Positions 37,451-45,838 of a DNA stretch of 64,000 bases are shown piece by piece. Source of the stretch: Modestobacter sp. VKM Ac-2985 (GTDB lineage: Bacteria; Actinomycetota; Actinomycetes; Mycobacteriales; Geodermatophilaceae); NCBI RefSeq assembly GCF_026967925.1, contig NZ_JAPVBI010000002.1, positions 248,001 to 312,000 on the forward strand. Reading direction: 5' to 3'. Positions within the stretch are counted from its first letter, which is position 1, and each line of letters starts with the position of its first letter. Position numbers and translations under genes: made by a program. The notes under the pieces are model-generated. The model did no database searches and was not told where the DNA came from. It saw only the letters and a list, made by a program, of their open reading frames with translations.

Positions 37451-38478
37451 CCACCACGACCACCACCGCACCGCCCGGGGAGTCGGCCACCCGGCTGGCC
37501 CAGCAGCAGTCCTGGTGGGAGCGGGTGAACAAGGCGACCCTGGTCATGGCCGGGGTCACCCTGGCCGTCTGCGTCTTCTTCGCCGTCGTCTCGGACGCCT
37601 TCCTGACCTTCGCGAACATCTCCAACGTGGCCACCCAGGTGGCGCCGGTGGTGATCATCGGGGTGGCGATGACCTTCGTCATCACCTCCGGCCAGATCGA
37701 CCTGTCGGTCGGCTCGATCGTCGCCTTCGTGTCCGCGGTCTCCGCCCAGCTGCTGCAGACCGGCTGGGACTCCTCGCTCGTCCTGATCGCCGGGGTGCTG
37801 CTGGGCGCCGGGTGGGGCCTGGTGAACGGGTGGTTCACCGCCTACGCCGGGATCCCGGCGTTCATCGTGACGCTGGCGACCCTGTCGGTGATCCGGGGCA
37901 TCGCGCTGCTGACCACCGAGGGCTTCTCGGTGCCGATCGAACGCTCGACGTTCGTCGCGCAGCTGGGGACGGCGCGGTGGCTCGGCTTCTCCAGCAGCGC
38001 CTGGATCGCGCTGGTGTGCGTCGTCCTGGGGATCGTGGTGCTGCACCGGACCCGCTTCGGTCAGTACGTCATCGGCATCGGCTCGGCCGAGGAGTCCGTC
38101 CGCCGGGCCGGCGTGAACGTGCGGCGGATCAAGATGCTGGCGCTCTGCCTGAGCGGGCTCGCCGCCGGGGTCGCCGGCCTCCTCATCGCCGCCCGGCTCG
38201 GCTCCGGCTCGGCGAACGCCGCCCAGGGCTTCGAGCTCACGGTCATCGCCGCGGTCGTCATCGGCGGGACCAGCCTGTTCGGCGGGCGGGGCACGGTGGT
38301 GGGCACGCTGATCGGGGCGATCCTGACCGGCGTCATCGCCAACGGGCTCACCCTGATGGGCGTCAGCCCGTTCCTGACGCCGATCATCACCGGGACGGTG
38401 CTGCTCGCCGTGATCTGGGTGAACCTGCGCGGCAAGGACATCGGCGGGGCACTGCGTGGCCTGGTGGGCGGCCGGTGA
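37447..38478 (+). CDS. sugar ABC transporter permease (RbsC-like)
   Basis: The 343-residue membrane protein belongs to the BPD_transp_2 family. About nine hydrophobic segments are visible. Conserved blocks are TSGQIDLSVGSIVAF near residue 80, VNGWFTAYAGIPAFIVTLA near residue 120, and the cytoplasmic loop YVIGIGSAEESVRRAGVNV near residue 205 that contacts the ATPase. GGTSLFGGRGTVVGTLIGA follows. Start overlaps the ATPase gene and its stop overlaps the hydrolase gene. Confidence 0.93.
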   Translation: MTTTTTTAPPGESATRLAQQQSWWERVNKATLVMAGVTLAVCVFFAVVSDAFLTFANISNVATQVAPVVIIGVAMTFVITSGQIDLSVGSIVAFVSAVSAQLLQTGWDSSLVLIAGVLLGAGWGLVNGWFTAYAGIPAFIVTLATLSVIRGIALLTTEGFSVPIERSTFVAQLGTARWLGFSSSAWIALVCVVLGIVVLHRTRFGQYVIGIGSAEESVRRAGVNVRRIKMLALCLSGLAAGVAGLLIAARLGSGSANAAQGFELTVIAAVVIGGTSLFGGRGTVVGTLIGAILTGVIANGLTLMGVSPFLTPIITGTVLLAVIWVNLRGKDIGGALRGLVGGR

Positions 38479-39512
38479 GCACGGTCCGCACCGTCTCAGG
38501 CGACGTCGACTCGGCCGACCTCGGGCTGGTGCTCCCCCACGAGCACCTGGTCAACGACAACGCCGTGGCCTTCCGCCCGGCGGCCGACCAGCGGCTGCGC
38601 CGCCTGCTGGACGCCCCGGTGTCGGCGGACCTGGCCTGGCTGCTGGCCGACCACCCGTACGAGAACGCCGACAACTGCCGGCTGGACGACCTCGACGCGA
38701 TCGCCGCGGACCTGCAGGTGTTCGCCGCCGTCGGTGGGCGGACCGTCGTCGACCTGACCCCACCGGGGATCGGCCGCGACCCGGAGCGGCTGCGCGCACT
38801 GTCCGAGCGCACCGGTGTGCAGGTGGTCATGGGCTCGGGCTGGTACCTCCAGGCCAGCCACCCGGCGCACCTCGCGACGTCCACGCCGGATCAGCTGGCC
38901 GCCGAGCTGGTGGCCGAGTTCGACCCCGCACACGACCTCCGCCCCGGGGTGATCGGCGAGATCGGGGTCTCCCCCGCCTTCACCGACGACGAGCGGACCG
39001 CACTGCGGGCCGCCTGCCGGGCCCAGCGCGAGGTCGGGGTGCCGCTGTTCGTGCACCTGCCCGGCTGGCTGCGGCGCGCCCACGAGGTGCTCGACGTCGT
39101 GCTCGACGAGGAGGGGGTCGACCCGGCCGCCGTCGTCCTGTGCCACATGGACCCCTCCGGCGGGGACCCCGACCACCAGCGGTCGGTCGCCGCCCGGGGG
39201 ACGTTCCTGGAGTTCGACATGGTCGGCATGCCGTTCGACTTCCCCGGGGAGGGGCGGTCGCCGTCACCGGCGGAGACCACTGCCGCCGTCGTGGCGCTGG
39301 TCCAGGCCGGGCACGGCTCCCAGGTCCTGCTCTCGCACGACCTCTTCCTCAAGGCGATGCTGCGCCGCTTCGGCGGCAACGGGCTGGCCTACGTCCCCGT
39401 CGTCTTCGCCGACCGGCTGCGCGCTGCCGGCCTCGCCGACGACGTGGTGGCCGCACTGATGACCGACAACCCGCGGACGTTGTTCGACGGCGCCGCACGG
39501 AAGGAACGCTGA
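38475..39512 (+). CDS. phosphotriesterase-family hydrolase/lactonase
   Basis: The 345-residue protein starts at GTG 38475, overlapping the permease stop. PTE-family metal ligands are visible: LPHEHL near residue 22, VIGEIGVS (Glu where many members carry a carboxylated Lys), LFVHLPGW, VLCHMDPSG, and LLSHDLF with the last Asp. Members hydrolyse lactones or phosphorylated sugar lactones more often than phosphotriesters. Inside this operon it may open a sugar lactone formed from the imported substrate. Confidence 0.85.
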   Translation: MSTVRTVSGDVDSADLGLVLPHEHLVNDNAVAFRPAADQRLRRLLDAPVSADLAWLLADHPYENADNCRLDDLDAIAADLQVFAAVGGRTVVDLTPPGIGRDPERLRALSERTGVQVVMGSGWYLQASHPAHLATSTPDQLAAELVAEFDPAHDLRPGVIGEIGVSPAFTDDERTALRAACRAQREVGVPLFVHLPGWLRRAHEVLDVVLDEEGVDPAAVVLCHMDPSGGDPDHQRSVAARGTFLEFDMVGMPFDFPGEGRSPSPAETTAAVVALVQAGHGSQVLLSHDLFLKAMLRRFGGNGLAYVPVVFADRLRAAGLADDVVAALMTDNPRTLFDGAARKER

Positions 39513-39515
39513 CCG

Positions 39516-40265
39516 ATGGCCCGGATCCTGATCGCCGGTGAGAGCTGGATGACCACCTCGACACACGTCAAGGGGGTGGACGAGTTCTCCGTGCACTCCT
39601 ACGTGGAGGGCGTCGGCCCGCTGCGGGACGCGCTCACCGGTCGCGGCCACGTGGTGGAGCACCTCCCGGCGCACCTCGTGCCGACCCGGTTCCCGGGGGA
39701 CGCCGCAGCGCTGTCCGCCTACGACCTCGTGGTGCTCTCCGACATCGGCGCCAACTCCATCCAGCTGGCGCCCCAGGTCTTCGAGCGGTTCGAGCCCGGG
39801 CAGGACCGCCTCGCCGCGCTGCGCGACTGGGTCGGCGAGGGCGGTGCGCTGCTGATGATCGGCGGCTACCTGTCCTTCAGCGGTTTCCAGGCGCGGGCGG
39901 CGTTCCGGCAGACGGCCATCGCCGAGGTGCTCCCGGTGACGATGCTCCCCGAGGACGACCGGGTGGAGAGCCCGGCCGGCATCGTCCCCACCGTCGGCGA
40001 CCCCGGCCACGCCGCACTGGGCGGCGCGGGCGCCGACTGGCCCGGACTGCTCGGGTACAACCGGACGGTCGCCAAGGACGGCGCCGAGGTGCCCGCCCGG
40101 GTGGGTCAGGACCCGCTGGTCGCGCTGGCCCCCTTCGGCGCAGGCCGGGCCGGGGTCTTCACCTCCGACTGCTCGCCGCACTGGGCGCCGCCGGCCTTCT
40201 GCGAGGAGTGGCCGGGCTACGCGGACCTCTTCGACGGCCTGGCGCGCTGGCTGGTCCGCGGGTGA
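39516..40265 (+). CDS. ThuA-like / glutamine amidotransferase-fold protein
   Basis: The 249-residue protein has a class I glutamine amidotransferase-like fold: ILIAGESWMTTSTHVKGVDE, YDLVVLSDIGANSI, VGEGGALLMIGGYLSFSGF, and VFTSDCSPHWAP. No clear catalytic Cys-His-Glu triad is visible. Related ThuA-like proteins occur in sugar and polyol operons with unproven roles. It lies between the PTE-like and TenA-like genes and overlaps the next start by GTGA, which argues for a joint role. Confidence 0.7.
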   Translation: MARILIAGESWMTTSTHVKGVDEFSVHSYVEGVGPLRDALTGRGHVVEHLPAHLVPTRFPGDAAALSAYDLVVLSDIGANSIQLAPQVFERFEPGQDRLAALRDWVGEGGALLMIGGYLSFSGFQARAAFRQTAIAEVLPVTMLPEDDRVESPAGIVPTVGDPGHAALGGAGADWPGLLGYNRTVAKDGAEVPARVGQDPLVALAPFGAGRAGVFTSDCSPHWAPPAFCEEWPGYADLFDGLARWLVRG

Positions 40266-40897
40266 CCGGCAGCCGCTCGGCGCGGCTGGTCGAGCGGCAC
40301 GCCGGCCTGCTGGACCGGGCCTGTGACGTCCGGTTCGTCCGGGAGGCGACGGCGGGCACGCTCCCCGCCCCCGACTTCGCCAGGTACCTGCTCGTCGAGG
40401 AGGCGTTCGTGCTGACCGCGGCCCGGGTCCTCGGCCGGGTCGTGTGGGAGTCGGACGGCTGGGCGGAGCTGCTGCCGTCCGCCCGGTCGCTCACCAACCT
40501 CGTCACCGAGCAGCGCGACTACTTCGCCGGCCTGCGCCACCGCTGGCCGGTCGAGGACGCACCGGCGACGCTGGCGCGTGCGGCGGTGCTGTCGGAGGTG
40601 GTGCTGCGGCAGGTGACCGAGGCCGGGCGGCCCGCCGCGCTCGCCGGGATGCTCGCCGCCGAGACGATGTACGCCCGCTGGTGCACCGCGGCCGCCGCGC
40701 AGCCGGCCGACCGGCACCCGGACCTGCAGGCGTGGATCGAGCTGCACGCCGAGCCGGCCTTCCTCGGGCAGGTGGCGGCGCTGCGTGACGACGTCGACGC
40801 GCTGCCGCCGGAGCTTGCCGACGACACCGCCCTGGACCGCTGGTTCGTCGCGGTGCTGGAAGCGGAGATCGCCTTCCACGACGCCGTCCACGGCTGA
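40262..40897 (+). CDS. TenA/THI-4-like protein
   Basis: The 211-residue all-helical protein starts at GTG 40262, coupled to the previous gene. It resembles TenA: DFARYLLVEEAFVLTAARVL near residue 40, EMMYxxW-like ETMYARWC with a Cys near residue 140, and the C-terminal EAEIAFHDAV with the conserved Glu. TenA proteins cleave degraded thiamine pyrimidines or related amines. No TPP riboswitch precedes this operon, so it may act on a different amine released from the substrate. It is the last gene of the operon. Confidence 0.72.
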   Translation: MTGSRSARLVERHAGLLDRACDVRFVREATAGTLPAPDFARYLLVEEAFVLTAARVLGRVVWESDGWAELLPSARSLTNLVTEQRDYFAGLRHRWPVEDAPATLARAAVLSEVVLRQVTEAGRPAALAGMLAAETMYARWCTAAAAQPADRHPDLQAWIELHAEPAFLGQVAALRDDVDALPPELADDTALDRWFVAVLEAEIAFHDAVHG

Positions 40898-40933
40898 CCC
40901 GGGTCCCGGTTCCACGTGGAACCGGGACCCGGG
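40898..40933. other. parS: 36-base perfect palindrome with parS core
   Basis: An uninterrupted 18-base arm starts one base after the TenA-like stop and is exactly mirrored. The centre (40909-40922) is GTTCCACGTGGAAC, identical to the other three exact sites. It could serve as ParB site and as transcription terminator of the operon at the same time. Confidence 0.65.
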
Positions 40934-40966
40934 GGCAGGATGGGGCCGACGGCGAGGAGGCCCGAC

Positions 40967-41905
40967 GTGAACGAGTTCGATCTGGTGCTGCCGACGGCGG
41001 TCGACGTCCGCGAGGTCGGGATGCGGGACGGGCTCCAGCTGGAGGACCCGGTCCCCCTGGCCGGCAAGCTCGCCATGCTCGAGGCGCTGGTGGCCACCGG
41101 CGTCCGGCGGATCGAGGTGACCTCCTTCGTCTCGCCGAAGGCGGTGCCCGCCCTGGCCGACGCCGACCAGGTCGCGGCCGAGCTGCACCGCTTCGACGGC
41201 GTGCACTTCTCCGCCCTGGTGGCCAACCCGCGCGGCGCCGTCCGCGCGGTGGACGCCGGCATCGCACACCTGGAGTACGTCGTCTCCGCCGCCGACTCGC
41301 ACAGCCGCGCCAACGCCGGCCGCTCCACCGCCGAGGCGGTCGCCGCGGTCGGGGAGATCGCCGAGCTCGCCCACGGCGCCGGCGGCTCCCTGGAGGTCAT
41401 CGTCGCCACAGCCTGGGACTGCCCGTTCGACGGGCGGACGCCGGTGGCCCGCACCGTGGACGTCACCCGGGCCGCGGTCACCGCCGGCGCCGACCAGCTC
41501 TGCCTGGGCGACACGATCGGCACGACCACCCCGGCCCGCGTCGTCCGGCTGCTCGACGAGGTCCGCCGGGCCTGCCCGGGGGTGCCGCTGGGCGTGCACT
41601 TCCACGACACCCGCGGCACCGGCCAGGCCAACGCCCTGGCGGCCCTGCAGGCCGGCATCACCCAGCTCGACGCCTCGGTCGGTGGCCTGGGCGGGTGCCC
41701 GTTCGCCCCGGGCGCCAGCGGCAACATCGCCACCGAGGAGCTCGTCTACTGGCTGGCCGACGCCGACGTGGCGACCGGCATCGACCTGGCCGCCGTCCTG
41801 GCCGCGGCCGCGGTCACCGAGCGGGCCGTCGGCCACGAACTGCCCAGCTCCCTGTACCGGGCCGGCGGGCGCAACCAGCCCCGTGGCGCGTTCCTGCCGG
41901 CCTGA
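40967..41905 (+). CDS. mvaB: hydroxymethylglutaryl-CoA lyase
   Basis: The 312-residue protein starts at GTG 40967, with GGCGAGGAGG upstream. It has the N-terminal REVGMRDGLQLEDP (catalytic Arg and metal Asp), VTSFVSPKAVPALADADQV, LGDTIGTTTPARV, LGVHFHDTRGTGQANALAAL, and the lyase loop GGLGGCPFAPGASGNIATEE with the catalytic Cys. It splits HMG-CoA into acetoacetate and acetyl-CoA in leucine breakdown. The usual partners for leucine catabolism are not adjacent. Confidence 0.93.
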   Translation: MNEFDLVLPTAVDVREVGMRDGLQLEDPVPLAGKLAMLEALVATGVRRIEVTSFVSPKAVPALADADQVAAELHRFDGVHFSALVANPRGAVRAVDAGIAHLEYVVSAADSHSRANAGRSTAEAVAAVGEIAELAHGAGGSLEVIVATAWDCPFDGRTPVARTVDVTRAAVTAGADQLCLGDTIGTTTPARVVRLLDEVRRACPGVPLGVHFHDTRGTGQANALAALQAGITQLDASVGGLGGCPFAPGASGNIATEELVYWLADADVATGIDLAAVLAAAAVTERAVGHELPSSLYRAGGRNQPRGAFLPA

Positions 41906-41962
41906 CCATGGGTGACCGGTCGCACGGTGCCCCACCGGGTCGCGCGTGATGGGATCGACGCT

Positions 41963-42487
41963 GTGAACCCAGGTGCGGACGTCCCCCCGGCAGTGGTCGA
42001 CCCCGCCGTGATGCGCGACGTGCTCGGGCACTTCGTCTCCGGCGTCACCGTGGTGACGGCGATGACCGTCGACGGCCCGGTGGGCTTCACCTGCCAGTCG
42101 TTCAGCTCGCTGTCCCTGGACCCGCCGCTGGTCGCCTTCGCCCCGGCCCGCACCTCACGCACCTGGCCGCTGCTCCGCGCGGCCGGCAGCTTCTGCGTCA
42201 ACGTCCTCGCCGACTCCCAGAGCGGCCTCTCCCGGCAGTTCGCCCGCTCCGGCACCGACAAGTACGCCGGGGTGCAGTGGGCGCCGAGCCCGCACGGTGC
42301 CCCCGTGCTCGCCGACGTCGTCGCCTGGATCGACAGCGAGCTGTGGGCCGAGTACGACGGCGGTGACCACACCATCGTCGTCGCCCGGGTGCTGGACCTC
42401 GGCGCCGATGCCTCCCGTTCCCCGCTGCTGTTCCACCGCGGCGCCTACGGTCTCCAGCAGGCCCGGCTGGAGACCGACGAGCACTGA
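41963..42487 (+). CDS. flavin reductase-like FMN-binding protein
   Basis: The 174-residue protein is of the flavin reductase domain family. It has VLGHFVSGVTVVTAMTVDGP, GFTCQSFSSLSLDPPLVAF, FCVNVLADSQSGLSRQFA and GDHTIVVARVLDLG. It may supply reduced FMN to a monooxygenase, but none is adjacent. GTG 41963 is chosen because the conserved domain follows closely; an upstream in-frame start exists at 41912. Confidence 0.82.
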   Translation: MNPGADVPPAVVDPAVMRDVLGHFVSGVTVVTAMTVDGPVGFTCQSFSSLSLDPPLVAFAPARTSRTWPLLRAAGSFCVNVLADSQSGLSRQFARSGTDKYAGVQWAPSPHGAPVLADVVAWIDSELWAEYDGGDHTIVVARVLDLGADASRSPLLFHRGAYGLQQARLETDEH

Positions 42488-42509
42488 TCCCGGCGGAGCG
42501 CCGGCCCCG

Positions 42510-44867
42510 CTAGTCGAAACGCAGGGCGAGCACGGCGACGTCGTCCCGGCGGTCCGGGTCCGCGCCGACCGCGTGCAGGCACAGCGCGGCCGGGTCGTCG
42601 TCGACCGGGGCGTCGCGCAGCCGCTGTACCAGGGCGGCGATCCCCTGGTCCAGGTCCTCCCCGGGCCGTTCGATCAGCCCGTCGGTGTAGGCCACCAGCG
42701 TCGCCCCACGCGGGATGCTCACCGCGCGGGACCTCCGCCGGTGCAGGACGTCGACACCGATCAGCATCCCGGTGATCCCGTCGAGCATCTCGACCGTGCC
42801 GTCGACGTGGCGCAGCAGCAGCGGCGGGTGCCCGGCGTTGGCCAGTTGCAGCCGCCAGGGCTCGCCCTCGGCGCTGGGCCGCTCGACCCGGCCGTAGATC
42901 ATCGTCGCCATCCGGGCCACGTGCAGGCCCTGCACCAGCCGGTCGACCCGGCCGAGGATCTCTCCCGGGTCGCCCTCGCCGGCGTCCCAGGCGCAGGCCC
43001 GCAGCAGACCGCGCAGGTGCCCCATCGCCGCGGCTGCGGCGATGTCGTGCCCGACGACGTCGCCCACGGCCAGCCCCACACTGCCGTCGGGCAGGTGCAG
43101 CAGGTCGTAGAAGTCGCCGCCGACGTCGGCGGCGCTGGACGCGCTGAGGTAGTGCGCGGCAGCCACGACGCCGGGGATCTCCGGCAGCTCCGGCAGCAGG
43201 GAGCGCTGCAGCGTCTCGGCGACGCTGTGCTCCTGCTGGTAGAGCCGCACGTTGTCCATCGCCATGGCCGCCCGGCGGGAGAGGTCCCGGGCCAGGTCGA
43301 CGTCGTCGGTGCCGAACCGCCGGTCCTGGGTCTCGGCGACCAGGGTGAGCGCGCCGAGCGTGCGGCGACGGGCCACCAGGGGGACGGTGAGCTGGGAGGA
43401 GGTGCCCAGCTCGGCCATCACCGCGCGCAGCGCCGGGTCGGGCGCGGCCCTGAGCAGGATCTCGTCGGTGATCTCCGGGACGAGCACCGGCTCACTGGAC
43501 CGGAGGACCCGGCGGATGGGGGCGGCGTCGGGCAGGTCGGCGATCCGCAGCGCGGCGAAGCGTCGCAGCTCCTCGGTCATGCCCCGCCGGTGGGCGGAGG
43601 AGGTGCCGGTGACCGCGCCGTGCTCGTCGACCAGGGTGAGGAAGACCCAGTCGGCCAGCAGCGGTACGCACAGCGAGGCCAGCCGGTCGAGCAGGTCGTC
43701 CATGTCCAGCGTCGCGCTGAGGGTGCTGGTGGCCTCGGCCATCAGCGCCAGCCGGCTCTGCGCCCGCTCGGCCTCGACCCGGGCGGCGTCGGCGGCGGCG
43801 TGGGCCTCCTCGGCGTCGCGGCGGGCGGCCTGCTCTGCGGCGAACGCGGCCTTGCGGTCGTCCTCGACCCGCACCCGTTCGGTCACGTCGGTCTGGACGC
43901 CGACGAAGCTCACCAGCTCGCCCTCGCCGTCGAACACCGGGCTGATCGACAGCTGGTTCCAGAAGGCCGTGCCGTCCTTGCGGTAGTTGAGCAGCGTGGT
44001 GGTGACCGGCTGCTCGTCGCGCAGCGCCTGGCGCAGGTCGGCGATGGCCTTCTCCTCGGTCGCCGGGCCCTGCAGGAAGCGGCAGTTGCGCCCGACGCTC
44101 TCCTCGTAGGTGTAGCCGCTGATCCGCGTGAAGGAGGGGTTGACCCACACCAACGGGTCGTCCTCCTGCCGGGGGTCGGTGATGGTGAAGGCGATGTCGG
44201 TGGCGACGACGGCGCGCTCCCGCAGCGCCTGCAACTGGGCCTCGGGGTCGGCCGCATCGGTGGGCCCGTCGAGCTGCAGGAAGACCACCAGCGACATCCG
44301 CTGCTCGCTGTCGTCCCGGGACAGCGGGAAGCCGCTCACCCACAGCACCTGGTCGCCGTCGAGCTCCTCGTCGGCGGCCCGCCGTTCGTCCGAACTGCGC
44401 CGGGGGTTGAGCCGGACGGCCTCGCCGGCGACCAGCCGGCCGGCAGCGACGTCGGACAGCGGTCCGGCCGACCGCGCCAGTGGTGCACCGGACAGGTCGG
44501 TGAGGCCGGCCGAGGCCCCCCAGGTGTCGACGCCGACCGGCAGGCGCACGTTCCCGGCCAGCTCGATCGCCGCGGTGTTGGCGTAGGTCACCGTGCCGGC
44601 GGCCTGGTCGATGACCAGCACGGCGACCGGGACGTCGGAGAGGACACCGGGCAGCGCCGCCTGGGCGCCGCGCTGGGTGTCAGTGCCCGCGACGATCGCC
44701 TCGGCGGCCCCGACGACCGATGCCTGCTGGCGGCTCCGCTCGTCTGCCTGCTGGCGGCTCCGCTCGTCCTGGCCGGACGAGGCCGGGAGGACCTCGGTCA
44801 ACGCTGCGGCGGCCTCGGGTGGCACCTGACGGGTGCCCGGGCCCCCGGGTCGTCTGTCTGACGGCAC
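42510..44867 (-). CDS. PAS-LOV-GAF-SpoIIE blue-light phosphatase
   Basis: This is a 785-residue soluble protein. Domains: a PAS-like domain (about 75-200); a LOV domain (about 215-330) with the full flavin signature GRNCRFLQG, photoactive Cys near residue 262, LNYRKDGTAFWNQLSISPV and FVGVQTDVTER; a coiled coil (about 335-365); a GAF domain (about 375-520); and a SpoIIE/PP2C phosphatase (about 555-785) with VGGDFYDLLHLPDGS, VGDVVGHDIAAAAAMGHLR, ANAGHPPLLL and RRDDVAVLAL. Blue light should form a Cys-FMN adduct and switch phosphatase activity on an anti-sigma antagonist. It is transcribed alone. Confidence 0.9.
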   Translation of the reverse strand: MPSDRRPGGPGTRQVPPEAAAALTEVLPASSGQDERSRQQADERSRQQASVVGAAEAIVAGTDTQRGAQAALPGVLSDVPVAVLVIDQAAGTVTYANTAAIELAGNVRLPVGVDTWGASAGLTDLSGAPLARSAGPLSDVAAGRLVAGEAVRLNPRRSSDERRAADEELDGDQVLWVSGFPLSRDDSEQRMSLVVFLQLDGPTDAADPEAQLQALRERAVVATDIAFTITDPRQEDDPLVWVNPSFTRISGYTYEESVGRNCRFLQGPATEEKAIADLRQALRDEQPVTTTLLNYRKDGTAFWNQLSISPVFDGEGELVSFVGVQTDVTERVRVEDDRKAAFAAEQAARRDAEEAHAAADAARVEAERAQSRLALMAEATSTLSATLDMDDLLDRLASLCVPLLADWVFLTLVDEHGAVTGTSSAHRRGMTEELRRFAALRIADLPDAAPIRRVLRSSEPVLVPEITDEILLRAAPDPALRAVMAELGTSSQLTVPLVARRRTLGALTLVAETQDRRFGTDDVDLARDLSRRAAMAMDNVRLYQQEHSVAETLQRSLLPELPEIPGVVAAAHYLSASSAADVGGDFYDLLHLPDGSVGLAVGDVVGHDIAAAAAMGHLRGLLRACAWDAGEGDPGEILGRVDRLVQGLHVARMATMIYGRVERPSAEGEPWRLQLANAGHPPLLLRHVDGTVEMLDGITGMLIGVDVLHRRRSRAVSIPRGATLVAYTDGLIERPGEDLDQGIAALVQRLRDAPVDDDPAALCLHAVGADPDRRDDVAVLALRFD
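44721..44768. repeat. 24-base tandem duplication in the LOV phosphatase gene
   Basis: Two identical 24-base units lie head to tail and encode a doubled DERSRQQA-type segment near residue 35-48 of the LOV phosphatase, in the disordered N terminus. It keeps the reading frame. It is likely a recent slippage duplication. Confidence 0.9.
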
Positions 44868-44943
44868 CGAGTGATTTTAGGAGATGGTCATCGGTTGCGC
44901 ACCACGGAGTACCGCCCGGTCGGGCCGGTGTCACCCGCGCGGG

Positions 44944-45426
44944 TCATCCGGTGTGGTCGGTCCCGCCGGTCTCGGCCGGTGCGTCGGCGACCCGGGACCG
45001 CTGGCGCAGCCACAGCAGGCCGAGCACCGGGAGCAGCAGCGGGACGTACCCGTAGCCCTGCCCGTAGCCCGACCACACGGTGGCGTCCGGGAACGCCGCC
45101 GGGTCCAGCAGCGAGAGCGTGCCCACCACCAGCACGCCGGCCAGTTCGATCGAGCAGGCGACCACAGCGGTGCGCCGGCCACCGCGACCACCGCGGGCCA
45201 GTCCGACCGTGGCGATCACGTAGACCACCGCGGCGACGGCCGACAGCAGGTACGCCAGCGGCGCCTCGTCGAACTGCGTCGACAGCTGGACCGCCGCTCG
45301 TGCACCCGCGGCGAGGGCGAACACCCCGTAGAGCGCGACCAGCACCCGCCCCGGGCCGCGGATCGTGCCCGGCTCGGCGGACGTCCCCTCCGCGGCCGGC
45401 CGGCCCAGCGCACCGCCGTCAGCCAC
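44944..45426 (-). CDS. small membrane protein, unknown function
   Basis: The 160-residue protein has four hydrophobic segments, at about residues 27-47, 57-76, 87-105 and 123-141, and a charged C-terminal tail. No family motif is recognised. Its start overlaps the end of a second small membrane protein gene by eight bases, so the two are expressed together and may form a complex. Confidence 0.65.
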   Translation of the reverse strand: MADGGALGRPAAEGTSAEPGTIRGPGRVLVALYGVFALAAGARAAVQLSTQFDEAPLAYLLSAVAAVVYVIATVGLARGGRGGRRTAVVACSIELAGVLVVGTLSLLDPAAFPDATVWSGYGQGYGYVPLLLPVLGLLWLRQRSRVADAPAETGGTDHTG

Positions 45427-45784
45427 CGGTGACCTCCCACAGGTCCAGCAGTCGCCAGAGCATCACGGCGACGGCCAGCGCGGCGACCCCGAGCACCGTC
45501 CCCGCCCAGCGGGTCGGATCGGATCGGGCCCAGAGCAGCCCGGCGATCGGCAGCAGCACCACGCTGAGCAGGTAGGCGAGGAACGTGGGCAGGTCCTCGG
45601 GCCGGTCCCCGCCCGCGAGCGCGGCCACCGCCACGCCGAGCTGCACCAGCAACAGCAGCTCCAGCAGCCCGGTCCCGGCCAGGTGTGCGGTGCCGATCCG
45701 GCGCCGCAGCGCCGTGCTGAGCCCACCGAGGGCGGCCAGCACGACGGCGACGACGGTCGCGGCGACGACGAGCGGTGTGCTCAC
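45419..45784 (-). CDS. small membrane protein, unknown function
   Basis: The 121-residue protein has four hydrophobic segments: about residues 3-22, 36-58, 66-84 and 92-112. No known motif is visible. It is the first gene of a two-gene minus-strand unit with the 160-residue membrane protein. Both have the same topology and similar size, so they may be distant relatives. Confidence 0.65.
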   Translation of the reverse strand: MSTPLVVAATVVAVVLAALGGLSTALRRRIGTAHLAGTGLLELLLLVQLGVAVAALAGGDRPEDLPTFLAYLLSVVLLPIAGLLWARSDPTRWAGTVLGVAALAVAVMLWRLLDLWEVTGG

Positions 45785-45838
45785 CGGTGGCGGCCGGTCA
45801 GGATGGGTGGCACGCCCCCATCCTGCCCGGCGGCCGGA

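Noticed and set aside
40262-40897. TenA-like gene as a member of the thiamine salvage system
   Set aside because: It lies in a LacI-controlled sugar-type operon 37 kb from thiMED and no TPP riboswitch precedes that operon; a thiamine role is possible but not supported by context.
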